Assembly (NCBI RefSeq): GCF_022524485.1
Contig: NZ_JAKXMK010000001.1
Location: forward strand, 124,001-188,000
Length of the DNA stretch: 64,000 nucleotides
Direction of reading: 5' to 3'
DNA from: Pseudonocardia alaniniphila
GTDB taxonomy: Bacteria > Actinomycetota > Actinomycetes > Mycobacteriales > Pseudonocardiaceae
The stretch's first letter is position 1; each line of letters opens with the position of its first letter. A program made the position numbers and the translations under genes. Positions 35,771 through 43,384 of the stretch are shown one piece after another. The notes below the pieces were generated by a model. That model was not told the DNA's origin, did no database searches, and saw only the letters and a list, made by a program, of their open reading frames with translations.

Positions 35771-36585
35771 GTGCGCCCCCCACCGTCTCGGCTGCGGTGG
35801 CCTCCCGCACGCTGCCGCTCGCGCCCCGCCGCTTCACCGCGCTGCGCACCGTCGGCATCGTCTGCGGCGTGGCCGTGCTGGTCTGGGCTTTCACCGGCAC
35901 CGGGTTCTCGCCGGTCGAGCTGGCCGAGGGGTTGCCGAACCTCTTCGACCTGATCGGCCGGATGCTGCCGCCCGACATCACGATCTTCCCCAGCCTGATC
36001 GAGCCTGCGCTGGAGACCGTCCGGATGGCGATCGTCGGCACGGTGTGTGCCGCGGTCGTGTCGCTGCCGCTCGGATTTCTGGCCGCCCGGAACGTCACCC
36101 CGCACCCCGCGGTGCGAGCAGTCATCCGGCCGATTCTGAACGCGCTCCGCACGATTCCCGAGCTGATCTTCGCCCTCCTTTTCGTGGCGGCTGTCGGGCT
36201 CGGTCCGTTCGCCGGCGTGATGGCGCTGATCCTGGGCAACCTCGGATTCCTGGGCAAGATCTACTCCGAGACGCTCGAGAGCGTCGACCCCCGGCCGGTG
36301 GATGCGCTCTCCGGCCTGGGCGCCACCCGCGCGCAGACCGCCTGGTACGCGGTGGTCCCGCAAGCCGTGCCGATCATGGCCAGCTTCGTGATCTACCTAC
36401 TGGAGATCAACTTCCGTGCCGCGACGATTCTCGGCGTCGTCGGCGCAGGCGGAATCGGGTTCGAGCTGACGGCCGCGATCCGGCTTTTCCAGTACCAGAA
36501 CATGGCGATGATCCTCATCACGATCGGGGTCTGCGTCGCCTTCTTCGACTTCATATCCGCCTATCTGAGGAAGCGACTGCTGTGA
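35767..36585 (+). CDS. phnE: Phosphonate ABC transporter permease
   Basis: 272 residues starting at the ATG of an ATGA overlap with phnC. It has one early helix (VGIVCGVAVLVWAFTG) then a binding-protein-dependent permease domain of five or six helices, with the coupling-helix region ESVDPRPVDALSGLGATRAQTAWYAVVPQ (E-x-x-x-D...ALxxxGA) at about 175-200. The C-terminus FFDFISAYLRKRLL is typical. It forms the membrane channel for PhnDC. phnG begins in a GTGA overlap with its stop. Confidence 0.93.
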   Translation: MSAPPTVSAAVASRTLPLAPRRFTALRTVGIVCGVAVLVWAFTGTGFSPVELAEGLPNLFDLIGRMLPPDITIFPSLIEPALETVRMAIVGTVCAAVVSLPLGFLAARNVTPHPAVRAVIRPILNALRTIPELIFALLFVAAVGLGPFAGVMALILGNLGFLGKIYSETLESVDPRPVDALSGLGATRAQTAWYAVVPQAVPIMASFVIYLLEINFRAATILGVVGAGGIGFELTAAIRLFQYQNMAMILITIGVCVAFFDFISAYLRKRLL

Positions 36586-37037
36586 CGCCACCCCCAACCC
36601 TGATCGCGCAACCGCCGTCCACCGAGGAACGCGCTTCGCTCCTCGCCGACGCCGCACCCGCGGAGCTGGTCGCGCTCGCCGACCGCATCACCGCCGCGGC
36701 GGATGTCCGAGTGGAGGCCCAGCCGCAGGTCGGCATGGTTGTCCTGGAGGTCCGTGAGCCGGTCGCCGGCGAACGGTTCCACCTCACCGAAGTGCTGGTC
36801 ACCGAGGCCCGCGTGACCGTCGACGGGGCCTCCGGCTGGTCGATGCGCACCGGTGACGACCGGCTCGCCGCACTCGCCGCCGCCGTCTGCGACGGTGCTG
36901 TCGAGGCCGGGCACGCGCTGGCGGACGACGTCGTGCGGCTGTGCGCCACCACCGCGGCCGCGAACGCCGCCGCGCAGGCCGCTGAACAGGCCAGGGTCGC
37001 CGCGACGGCCGTCACGTTCGAGGAGCTGGACCGATGA
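36582..37037 (+). CDS. phnG: C-P lyase core complex subunit PhnG
   Basis: 151 residues starting GTG inside a GTGA overlap with phnE. It contains the PhnG-typical VGMVVLEVREPVAGERFHLTEVLVTEARV, here cited in parts: GMVVLEVREP and FHLTEVLVTEA at about 45-75. With PhnH, PhnI and PhnJ it forms the core complex that attaches phosphonate to the C1 of ATP ribose. It ends in an Ala-rich helix (AAQAAEQARVAATAV). The stop overlaps the start of a 22-codon micro-ORF. Confidence 0.9.
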   Translation: MTPPPTLIAQPPSTEERASLLADAAPAELVALADRITAAADVRVEAQPQVGMVVLEVREPVAGERFHLTEVLVTEARVTVDGASGWSMRTGDDRLAALAAAVCDGAVEAGHALADDVVRLCATTAAANAAAQAAEQARVAATAVTFEELDR

Positions 37038-37102
37038 GCGAGCGCGCGAGCGAGTCATCGATACAGCGCCTGTGCGAAGCGTCGGCCGAGGACGTGCGAT
37101 GA
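37034..37102 (+). CDS. 22-residue bridging micro-ORF between phnG and phnH
   Basis: The ATG at 37034 overlaps the phnG stop (ATGA), and the TGA at 37100 overlaps the phnH start (ATGA), so the frame exactly fills the 61-nt gap. It encodes MSERASESSIQRL then CEASAEDVR. The DNA (GAGCGAGCGCGCGAGCGAG, then TCATCGATACAGCGCC) resembles a short intergenic repeat common in actinomycetes. The peptide is probably not functional; the frame may keep ribosomes moving through an inserted repeat. Confidence 0.5.
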   Translation: MSERASESSIQRLCEASAEDVR

Positions 37103-37770
37103 GCGCGCAGACTGCCGGCGGTCGCTCTGCGGCCCGGCTGCGGGCCCTGGACCACACCGACTCGCAGGCCACGTTCCGTGTGCTGCTCGACGCGCTGTCG
37201 CGGCCCGGCACCGTGCACCGCGTCCCCGAGGGTGTCCTCGACGTCGACGTGCCCGCGGCCGTGCTCGTCCCGCTGGCGCTGGCCGACCTCGAAGTGGACC
37301 TCGCCGTGCTGGAGCCCGCCGGACCCGACTGGGCCGCCGCGCTGGCCGAGGCCACGGGGGCCCGGCCTGCCGCACCCGAGCGTGCGGACCTCGTGCTGGC
37401 CCTGCGCTCGCCGCGCCCCGACGAGATCCGTGGCCTGCGTCGTGGCACCCCCGACCGGCCTGACCTCGCCTGCCGGCTGGTGCTGGCCTGCGACCGCGTC
37501 GACACCGGGGCGGCCGACGGCACGGGCTCCGCGGCACTGCTCGACCTCAGCGGACCCGGTGTCGACGGCCACGCGGCCCTCGCCGTGTCCCGGGTGCCGC
37601 TGGAGACGATCGAGGCGCTCGTCGCGGTCAACCGCCGGTTCCCGCTCGGCGTGGACACCTACCTCGTCGACACCGAGGGCCGGGTCGCGGGCCTTCCCCG
37701 CAGCACCGCCGTCCGGATCACCTCCGGCGCGGGCACCTGGGCTGCTCCGACCGCAGCAGGGAGGGACTGA
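37099..37770 (+). CDS. phnH: C-P lyase core complex subunit PhnH
   Basis: 223 residues from the ATG at 37099. PhnH hallmarks are QATFRVLLDALSRPGTVHRV near residues 23-42 and the late DTYLVDTEGRVAGLPRSTAVRI. The fold resembles PLP-dependent transferases but lacks the cofactor. PhnH dimer belongs to the PhnGHIJ complex. The ATG lies in an ATGA overlap with the bridging micro-ORF rather than with phnG itself. It ends 1 nt before the phnI start codon. Confidence 0.9.
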   Translation: MSAQTAGGRSAARLRALDHTDSQATFRVLLDALSRPGTVHRVPEGVLDVDVPAAVLVPLALADLEVDLAVLEPAGPDWAAALAEATGARPAAPERADLVLALRSPRPDEIRGLRRGTPDRPDLACRLVLACDRVDTGAADGTGSAALLDLSGPGVDGHAALAVSRVPLETIEALVAVNRRFPLGVDTYLVDTEGRVAGLPRSTAVRITSGAGTWAAPTAAGRD

Positions 37771-37771
37771 C

Positions 37772-38914
37772 GTGGGGTACGCCGCCGTCAAGGGTGGGCT
37801 GGACGCGATCCTGGCCGCCGAGGACCTGGTCGCCCGGATGCGGGTGGACGACGCGAGCCCCTGGGTGGGCGAGGAGCAGCTGATCGGCAGGCTCCGGCTC
37901 GCCGTCGACCGTGTGCAGGGCGAGGGCGGTCTCGCGTCCGCCGAGCTCGCGGCGCGGGCGATCAGGCAGGCCGAGGGCGACCTCATCGAGGCCTCGCTGC
38001 TGGTGCGCTCCTACCGCAGCACCCTGCCCCGGCTCGGCTACACCGTCCCGACCCCGACCTCCGAGATGGAGGCGGTGCGCCGGATCGTCCCGGCGTTCCG
38101 CGAACCTCCCGGCCGCCAGCTGCTCGGCCGCACGCTCGACTACACCGAGCGCCTGGTCGACTTCCGGGACGAGGCCGCCGCGCGCGCCGCACTGGGCGAG
38201 CCGCCGGAGATCCCGGCCGACAGCGGACGGGGCGGAGCCTCGGCGGAGCACGCATTGACACCGGGGGGAGCCTCGGCGGAGCACGCATTGACACCGGGGG
38301 GAGCCTCGGCGGAGCACGCATTGACACAGCCGCGGCTGGCCGAGCTCCTCGCCGCACGTGGGCTGCTCGCCGACCGCCGCGTGGACGGCGACCCCGAGCC
38401 GGTGGACATCACCCGCGACCCGGTGACCGTGCCGGCCCCGCGGTCGGCCCGGCTCGCCGTGATGGCCCGCGGGGAGACCGGCGCGCTGGTGAACCTCTGG
38501 TACCAGGGCGTAATGGGTGACCGGCGTGGCGCCGAGGACATCACGCTCGGCGAGGTCCGCGTCGGCAAGCTGCCCGTGACCGTCCGGCACCCGCGCACCG
38601 GCGGCGCCGTCCGCGTCGGGTCGGTGCAGGTCACCGAGGTCGAGGCGATGTCCAACCTCAACCGCCCCGACGAGAACACCGCCGTCTTCGACATCGGCTA
38701 CGGCCTGGTGCTCGGCCACAACGAGCGCAAGGCGATCGCGATGGCCGTGCTCGACATCGCGATGCACCGCGACCGGGCCCGCACGGGCCTGGAGCAGAAC
38801 GTCATCGCCACCTGCGACGGCACCGACGCCAGCGGGTTCCTCGAGCACCTCAAGCTCCCCCACTACGTGACGTTCGGCTCGCAGCTCGAACGCAAGGAGG
38901 CGATGCGCCGGTGA
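37772..38914 (+). CDS. phnI: C-P lyase core subunit PhnI (nucleosidase) with a triplicated insertion
   Basis: 380 residues from the GTG at 37772, somewhat longer than the usual roughly 355. It begins GYAAVKGGLDAILAAE, has LIGRLRLAVDRVQGEGG and EGDLIEASLLVRSYRSTLPRLGY, and ends YVTFGSQLERKEAMRR, all typical. PhnI displaces adenine from ATP, allowing phosphonate to join ribose. Residues 154-186 are three in-frame copies of GGASAEHALTP (33-bp repeat) inserted in a region (between PEIPADSGR and QPRLAELLAARGLL) that is normally a short linker; the extra length is accounted for by this repeat. Overlaps phnJ by GTGA. Confidence 0.92.
   Translation: MGYAAVKGGLDAILAAEDLVARMRVDDASPWVGEEQLIGRLRLAVDRVQGEGGLASAELAARAIRQAEGDLIEASLLVRSYRSTLPRLGYTVPTPTSEMEAVRRIVPAFREPPGRQLLGRTLDYTERLVDFRDEAAARAALGEPPEIPADSGRGGASAEHALTPGGASAEHALTPGGASAEHALTQPRLAELLAARGLLADRRVDGDPEPVDITRDPVTVPAPRSARLAVMARGETGALVNLWYQGVMGDRRGAEDITLGEVRVGKLPVTVRHPRTGGAVRVGSVQVTEVEAMSNLNRPDENTAVFDIGYGLVLGHNERKAIAMAVLDIAMHRDRARTGLEQNVIATCDGTDASGFLEHLKLPHYVTFGSQLERKEAMRR
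38231..38329 (+). repeat. Three in-frame 33-bp tandem repeats inside phnI
   Basis: Three copies of a 33-bp unit (codons for G-G-A-S-A-E-H-A-L-T-P; the last copy ends in Gln). Units start at 38231, 38264 and 38297 and are almost identical in DNA. The sequence GAGCCTCGGCGGAGCACGC is unlike the surrounding phnI and looks like an inserted intergenic-type repeat. Confidence 0.95.
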
Positions 38915-39810
38915 CCATCCAGGAGATGAGTACCGAGGTGCCTGCCGCCCGCTCCACCACCGATCTGCTGGACGAGGCCGACCGCTACAGCTTCGCCTTC
39001 CTCGACGAGCTGTCCAAGCGCGCCATCCGGCGGGCGATCCTGTCCGCCGTCGCCGTGCCCGGCTACCAGGTGCCGTTCGCCAGCCGGGACATGCCGGTGG
39101 CCCGCGGATGGGGCTCGGGCGGGCTGCAGATCACCCTCGGCATCGTCGGCCCCGACGATGTGGTGAAGGTGATCGACCAGGGTGACGATGCCGGCGTCAA
39201 CGCCGCGAACCTGCGCAGGCTGATCCAGCGGACCACGGGCGTGACCACCACGCTGGACCGCCGCGAGGCCACGATCGTCCAGTCTCGGCACCGGGTCCCC
39301 GAGGAGGGCATGCCCGACGGGCAGGTCCTCGTGCTGCAGGTACCCGTGCCGGAGGCGCTGCGCGGGATCGAGCGTCGGCAGTCGGAGCTGCGGCGGATGC
39401 ACGCCGAGGCCGACTACTCGCGGATGTGGGTGGCGCTCTACGAGGACTACGTGCGCCACGGGGCGATCACGAAGTCGACCGGCTACCCGGTGCTCGTGAA
39501 CGGCCGCTACGTGATGCAGACCAGCCCGATCCCGCGCTGGGACGTACCGAGGCTGCACCACCACGAGGGCCTGGCGCTGTTCGGCGCCGGACGGGAGAAG
39601 CGGATCTATGCGGTGCCGCCGTTCACCGACGTGGTGCCACTGACCTTCGAGGACATCCCGTTCGAGGTCGAGCGCATCCCCGGTGCGGTGTGCGCGCGCT
39701 GCGGCAGCACCGAGAGCTACCTGAGCGAGATTCCCCAACAGGACGCGCCGTCGCGCTGGGTCTGCAGCGACACCGACTGGTGCGATCGCCGTACGGAGGG
39801 TCAGTCATGA
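38911..39810 (+). CDS. phnJ: C-P lyase radical-SAM subunit PhnJ
   Basis: 299 residues starting GTG in a GTGA overlap with phnI. PhnJ reductively cleaves SAM and breaks the C-P bond of ribose-1-phosphonate-5-phosphate, releasing the hydrocarbon and a cyclic ribose phosphate. The four cysteines that define the enzyme are present with the expected spacing: Cys261 and Cys264 (CARCGS), Cys285 (WVCSDT) and Cys291 (WCDRR). The first three bind the 4Fe-4S cluster and the last is the proposed thiyl radical residue. PhnJ cysteines do not form the usual CxxxCxxC. Family signatures RGWGSGGLQITL and HHHEGLALFGAGREKRIYAVPP are also present. Confidence 0.96.
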   Translation: MTIQEMSTEVPAARSTTDLLDEADRYSFAFLDELSKRAIRRAILSAVAVPGYQVPFASRDMPVARGWGSGGLQITLGIVGPDDVVKVIDQGDDAGVNAANLRRLIQRTTGVTTTLDRREATIVQSRHRVPEEGMPDGQVLVLQVPVPEALRGIERRQSELRRMHAEADYSRMWVALYEDYVRHGAITKSTGYPVLVNGRYVMQTSPIPRWDVPRLHHHEGLALFGAGREKRIYAVPPFTDVVPLTFEDIPFEVERIPGAVCARCGSTESYLSEIPQQDAPSRWVCSDTDWCDRRTEGQS

Positions 39811-40652
39811 GCCGGGCCCAGGAGGCGGCACTGCGGGTGGAAGGGCTGGGGAAGATCTTCGGCCCCGGCTGCCCGGAGTGCGTCGCCGCAACCGGGCCGG
39901 AGCTGGCCCGCGAGCTGTGCGCGGTGTGCGGGTCGATCGTGGCCTGCTGGGACGTGAGCTTCGAGGTCGCCGCAGGTGAGTCCCTCGGCATCGTCGGCGA
40001 GTCGGGTTCCGGCAAGTCGACGGCGCTGCGCTGCCTCGCGGGAGACCAGGCCCCCACGGCGGGCCACGCCTACGTCCGCAGCGTCGAGGGCGGCACCGCC
40101 GACCTCTTCACGCTGCCCGCGGCCGACCGCAGGCGCGTCGGCGTCGAGGACGTCGGCATGGTCTACCAGGATCCAGCCGAGGGCCTGAGCCTCGACATCA
40201 CCGCAGGCGGCAACGTCGTCGACCGGCTCGCGGCCGCCGGCTGGCGGCACTTCGGCCGGATGCGCGAGCGGCTTCTCGAGCTGCTCGCTCGCACCGAGGT
40301 GCCGACCGAGCGCGTCGACCACGTCGTGCGCACGTTCTCCGGCGGCATGCGCCAGCGCGTGCAGATCGCGAAGGTGCTCGCCAACCGGCCCGGCGTGCTC
40401 CTGCTCGACGAGCCCACCACCGGGCTCGACGCGTCGGTGGCGGCCGGGGTGCTCGACCTCATCCGCGACCTGCAGGAGGAGCTGGACCTCGCCGTGGTGG
40501 TCGTCAGCCATGACTTCCGCGTGATCGAGATGCTCACCCGGCGGGTGCTCGTGATGCAGCACGGCCGCGTGGTCGAGCAGGGCCTCACCGACCAGCTGCT
40601 CGAGGACCCTCAGCACCCCTACAGCCAGCGGCTCGTCGCCGCGGCCCGATGA
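39807..40652 (+). CDS. phnK: C-P lyase ABC-type subunit PhnK with a Cys4 insertion
   Basis: 281 residues in an ATGA overlap with phnJ. It is an ABC ATPase (Walker A GESGSGKST, signature FSGGMRQRVQIAK, Walker B VLLLDEPTTGLD) that docks on the PhnGHIJ core instead of a membrane channel. Between the first strand and the Walker A, residues about 20-46 hold two CxxC pairs (GCPECVAATG and LCAVCGSIVAC), a zinc-ribbon-like insertion absent from the E. coli protein as I recall it. The Q-loop and LVVAARs-like end match PhnK. phnL follows in an ATGA overlap. Confidence 0.93.
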   Translation: MSRAQEAALRVEGLGKIFGPGCPECVAATGPELARELCAVCGSIVACWDVSFEVAAGESLGIVGESGSGKSTALRCLAGDQAPTAGHAYVRSVEGGTADLFTLPAADRRRVGVEDVGMVYQDPAEGLSLDITAGGNVVDRLAAAGWRHFGRMRERLLELLARTEVPTERVDHVVRTFSGGMRQRVQIAKVLANRPGVLLLDEPTTGLDASVAAGVLDLIRDLQEELDLAVVVVSHDFRVIEMLTRRVLVMQHGRVVEQGLTDQLLEDPQHPYSQRLVAAAR

Positions 40653-41404
40653 AGGGAACCCAGGTGACCCCCGTTCTCGACGTCCGCGGCCTCGCCAAGT
40701 CCTTCACCCTGCACGGCATCGGCGGCCGTGTCGTGCACGCCTTCTCCGGCGTCGACCTCACCGTCGCGCCCGGGGAGCTCGTGGCGCTGGCGGGCCGGTC
40801 GGGTGCCGGCAAGTCCTCGGTGATCAAGGCCGTGTACCGGACGTACCGGCCGACCGCGGGCACGGTCATGTTCGCCCCCTCGACGGGGGAGCCCGTCGAC
40901 CTCGCCGCACTGCCCGACGCCGACGTCGCCGACCTGCGGGAACGCGAGATCGGCTACGTCTCGCAGTTCCTGCGTGCCGAGCCCCGACGCGGAGTGCTCG
41001 ACGTGGTGGCGCGCGCAGGCGTGCGCCGTGGCATGGAGCCGGGCCGGGCCCGGGAGGCCGCCGCCGACGTGCTGGGCGCGCTGCGCCTCGACCGCGAGCT
41101 GTGGCAGACCTACCCGACGTTGCTGTCGGGTGGTGAGCAGCAGCGCGTCAACCTCGCGTCGGCGCTGCTCGCCCCGCCGCGGTTGCTGCTGCTCGACGAG
41201 CCCGTCTCGGCGCTGGACCCGGCCAACCGGGAAGCCGTGCTGTCGATGATCTCCACGCTCGTCGCGGGAGGAACCGCGGTGCTCACGATCCTGCACGACC
41301 ACGAGGCGATCCGACGGCTCGCCAACCAGGTGGTGCTGATGGCCGACGGTCGCGTCGTCGACGCAGGGGACCCGGCCGAGGTGCTCGCGGAGGTGGCGCC
41401 ATGA
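40649..41404 (+). CDS. phnL: C-P lyase ABC-type subunit PhnL
   Basis: 251 residues in an ATGA overlap with phnK. ABC ATPase motifs are Walker A GRSGAGKSS, signature LSGGEQQRVNLA, Walker B LLLLDEPVSALD and switch His in ILHDHEA. The N-terminus LDVRGLAKSFTLHGIGG fits PhnL. It assists the core complex; with PhnK it forms the ATP-binding layer. Its stop overlaps a 15-codon micro-ORF that leads to phnM. Confidence 0.93.
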   Translation: MKGTQVTPVLDVRGLAKSFTLHGIGGRVVHAFSGVDLTVAPGELVALAGRSGAGKSSVIKAVYRTYRPTAGTVMFAPSTGEPVDLAALPDADVADLREREIGYVSQFLRAEPRRGVLDVVARAGVRRGMEPGRAREAAADVLGALRLDRELWQTYPTLLSGGEQQRVNLASALLAPPRLLLLDEPVSALDPANREAVLSMISTLVAGGTAVLTILHDHEAIRRLANQVVLMADGRVVDAGDPAEVLAEVAP

Positions 41405-41448
41405 CCGCCCGCCCCGCGTCCGCCGGGATCGACGGAGCCACACGATGA
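41401..41448 (+). CDS. 15-residue bridging micro-ORF between phnL and phnM
   Basis: The ATG at 41401 overlaps the phnL stop (ATGA), and the TGA at 41446 overlaps the phnM start (ATGA). The 15-residue frame (MTARPASAGIDGATR) exactly spans the gap. This is the second such bridge in the operon. It probably serves translational coupling; a peptide function is unlikely. Confidence 0.45.
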   Translation: MTARPASAGIDGATR

Positions 41449-42641
41449 GCCTCGCGATGGACCGGATGAGCACCGCGGTCGGCACCTTCGCGGTCCACGA
41501 CGTTCGCGCGGTGCTGCCCGGCCGCGTGCTCGACGGCGCGGTGGTCGTCTGCGAGAACGGGGTGATCACCGAGGTCAAGGAGGGCGGGGCGGCCCCCGTC
41601 GGCGCCGTCGACGGCAGGGGATCGCTGCTGATCCCCGGCATCGTCGACGTGCACTCGGACGCGCTCGAGGTGGAGGTCAACCCCCGCCCCGGCACGTCGT
41701 TCCCGATCGACTTCGCCCTAGGGGCGTTCGAGGCGCGTGTGCGAGCGGCGGGCGTGACCACCGTTTTCCACGGCGTCGGCTTCTACGACACCGGGGGCGG
41801 GCGCCACACGGGCCGGACGCTCGAGCAGGCCCGGTCCGTGTGCGCGGTTCTGCGGATCCGGATGGAGTCCGGCCGCGCCGGTGTCGCGCACCACGTGCTG
41901 CACCGCATGGACGTCCGTAGCCCGCTCGCTCTCGACGTGCTGCTCGAGTGCCTTCCCGAGCAGGCACCGGGGGTTCCTGCCCCGATGGTCTCGGTGGAGG
42001 ACCACACGCCGGGCCAGGGCCAGTTCCGCGACATCGACCGCTTCGTCGCCGCTCGCGCGGCGGAGCAGCCGGGCAAGTCGCGGGAGGAGATCGAAAAGCT
42101 CGTCCGCGACCGGATCACCGGCCGCGACGCGCTGCTGGTGAACCGCGACCGCAACGTGGAGCGGCTCGGGGATCTGGCTGCGTCCGGTCGCATCCGGCTG
42201 CTGGCCCACGACGTGGTGTCGGCCGAGGAGATCGCGGACGTCCGGACGCGTGGTGCCTGCGTGGCCGAGTTCCCCACCACGTTGGAGGCGGCGCGGGCCG
42301 CCCGCGAGGCCGGGATGCCCGTGGTGATGGGAGCACCGAACGTCCTGCGGGGCGGCTCGCACTCCGGCAACATCGGGGCGCGCGACGTTGCCGCCGCCGG
42401 TCTGGTCGACGCCCTGGCCAGCGACTATGCACCGCCCGCTCTGCTCGCCGCGGCGATTCGGCTCGCAGCCGACGGCGTCCTTGCGCTGACCGAGGCCGTC
42501 GGGCTCGTCACGGCGGGTCCCGCTCGCACGGCCGGTCTGCTCGACCGGGGGACGATCGCGCCCGGGCAGCGCGGCGACCTCGTGCTGGTCGACGACTCGG
42601 GACGCTGGCCGGAGGTGTTGCTCGTACAGACGGCCAACTGA
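41445..42641 (+). CDS. phnM: Phosphonate pathway triphosphate hydrolase PhnM
   Basis: 398 residues. PhnM is an amidohydrolase-fold enzyme that removes pyrophosphate from ribose-1-phosphonate-5-triphosphate. The metal motif is IVDVHSDALEVEVNPRPG (D-x-H-x-D-x-x-E), followed by GVTTVFHGVGFYD and the late MGAPNVLRGGSHSGNI and LASDYAPPALLAAA, all family-typical. The ATG at 41445 sits in an ATGA overlap with the bridging micro-ORF; a later Met (41460) is possible. It is last in the operon; a terminator follows at once. No phnN, phnO or phnP is present. Confidence 0.94.
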   Translation: MSLAMDRMSTAVGTFAVHDVRAVLPGRVLDGAVVVCENGVITEVKEGGAAPVGAVDGRGSLLIPGIVDVHSDALEVEVNPRPGTSFPIDFALGAFEARVRAAGVTTVFHGVGFYDTGGGRHTGRTLEQARSVCAVLRIRMESGRAGVAHHVLHRMDVRSPLALDVLLECLPEQAPGVPAPMVSVEDHTPGQGQFRDIDRFVAARAAEQPGKSREEIEKLVRDRITGRDALLVNRDRNVERLGDLAASGRIRLLAHDVVSAEEIADVRTRGACVAEFPTTLEAARAAREAGMPVVMGAPNVLRGGSHSGNIGARDVAAAGLVDALASDYAPPALLAAAIRLAADGVLALTEAVGLVTAGPARTAGLLDRGTIAPGQRGDLVLVDDSGRWPEVLLVQTAN

Positions 42642-42642
42642 C

Positions 42643-42660
42643 GCCCTCACGAGGGCTTTT
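42643..42660 (+). terminator. Intrinsic terminator of the phn operon
   Basis: GCCCT-CACG-AGGGC followed by TTTT, starting 1 nt after the phnM stop. The T-run continues as TCTCTCCTCCTTTC. Confidence 0.75.
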
Positions 42661-42748
42661 CTCTCCTCCTTTCGGGCTTCCTGCCTGCTGACGGGTGGGT
42701 CCGGCGCAGCGAACGGGTAACCGTGAGCCGCGAGCCGAGGAGGAGACG

Positions 42749-43384
42749 ATGGGCGGAGCCGGAGAGCAGTCTGCGCAGAACAACGGTCCGCCGCAGCGGG
42801 AGCGCGACGGACGGATCTCTACCGGCGACGGGGCCGGCACCCGGCCTTCGAACGACGGGTGTCGGCGCCCGGCCCGACCCGTGAGCGACGCGGTGAGTCC
42901 TCACCGGGTGGGGACTCGGCTGGAGTACTTCCACGATCCCTCCGCGCCCCGGCCGACCGTCCTGGTGCCGGTGGCGTTCGCCGTCGTGCGGGACGACCGC
43001 GGCCGGGTCCTGCTGTGCCGCCGCGCTGACACCGGCAACTGGGAGATACCCGGCGGTTCGGTGGAGGCAGGCGAGTCGGCTCTGGATGCGGTACAGCGCG
43101 AGGTCGAGGAGGAGACCGGGGTGCTGATCGCCGTCACCGGGGCGTCCGGGATCTACACCGACCCGGAGTACGTGATCGCCTACCCGACGGGGGAGGTGCG
43201 CCAGCAGTTCGCGGTGTGCTTCCACGCCCGCCCGACGGCCGGTGCCATCCGGCCGGAATGCCAGGAGACGGCGCAGGTGGGCTGGATACGCCCCGACCAG
43301 CTCGACCGCTTCCCGATCCACCCCGGCGTCCGGGTGCGGTTGGACGAGGCGATCACCGATCCCGACCACGTCCACGTGGCCTAG
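42749..43384 (+). CDS. Nudix hydrolase
   Basis: 211 residues from the ATG at 42749, picked for the strong GAGGAGG ribosome-binding site; the first 60 residues are disordered-looking and the Nudix domain starts near VLVPVAFAVV. The Nudix box GGSVEAGESALDAVQREVEEETG is intact: Gly, Glu and the REVEEE metal ligands. It would cleave a nucleoside diphosphate linked to another moiety; the exact substrate is not predictable. It lies after the phn terminator, so it is not clearly part of that operon, and it overlaps the convergent XRE gene by 4 nt. Confidence 0.88.
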   Translation: MGGAGEQSAQNNGPPQRERDGRISTGDGAGTRPSNDGCRRPARPVSDAVSPHRVGTRLEYFHDPSAPRPTVLVPVAFAVVRDDRGRVLLCRRADTGNWEIPGGSVEAGESALDAVQREVEEETGVLIAVTGASGIYTDPEYVIAYPTGEVRQQFAVCFHARPTAGAIRPECQETAQVGWIRPDQLDRFPIHPGVRVRLDEAITDPDHVHVA

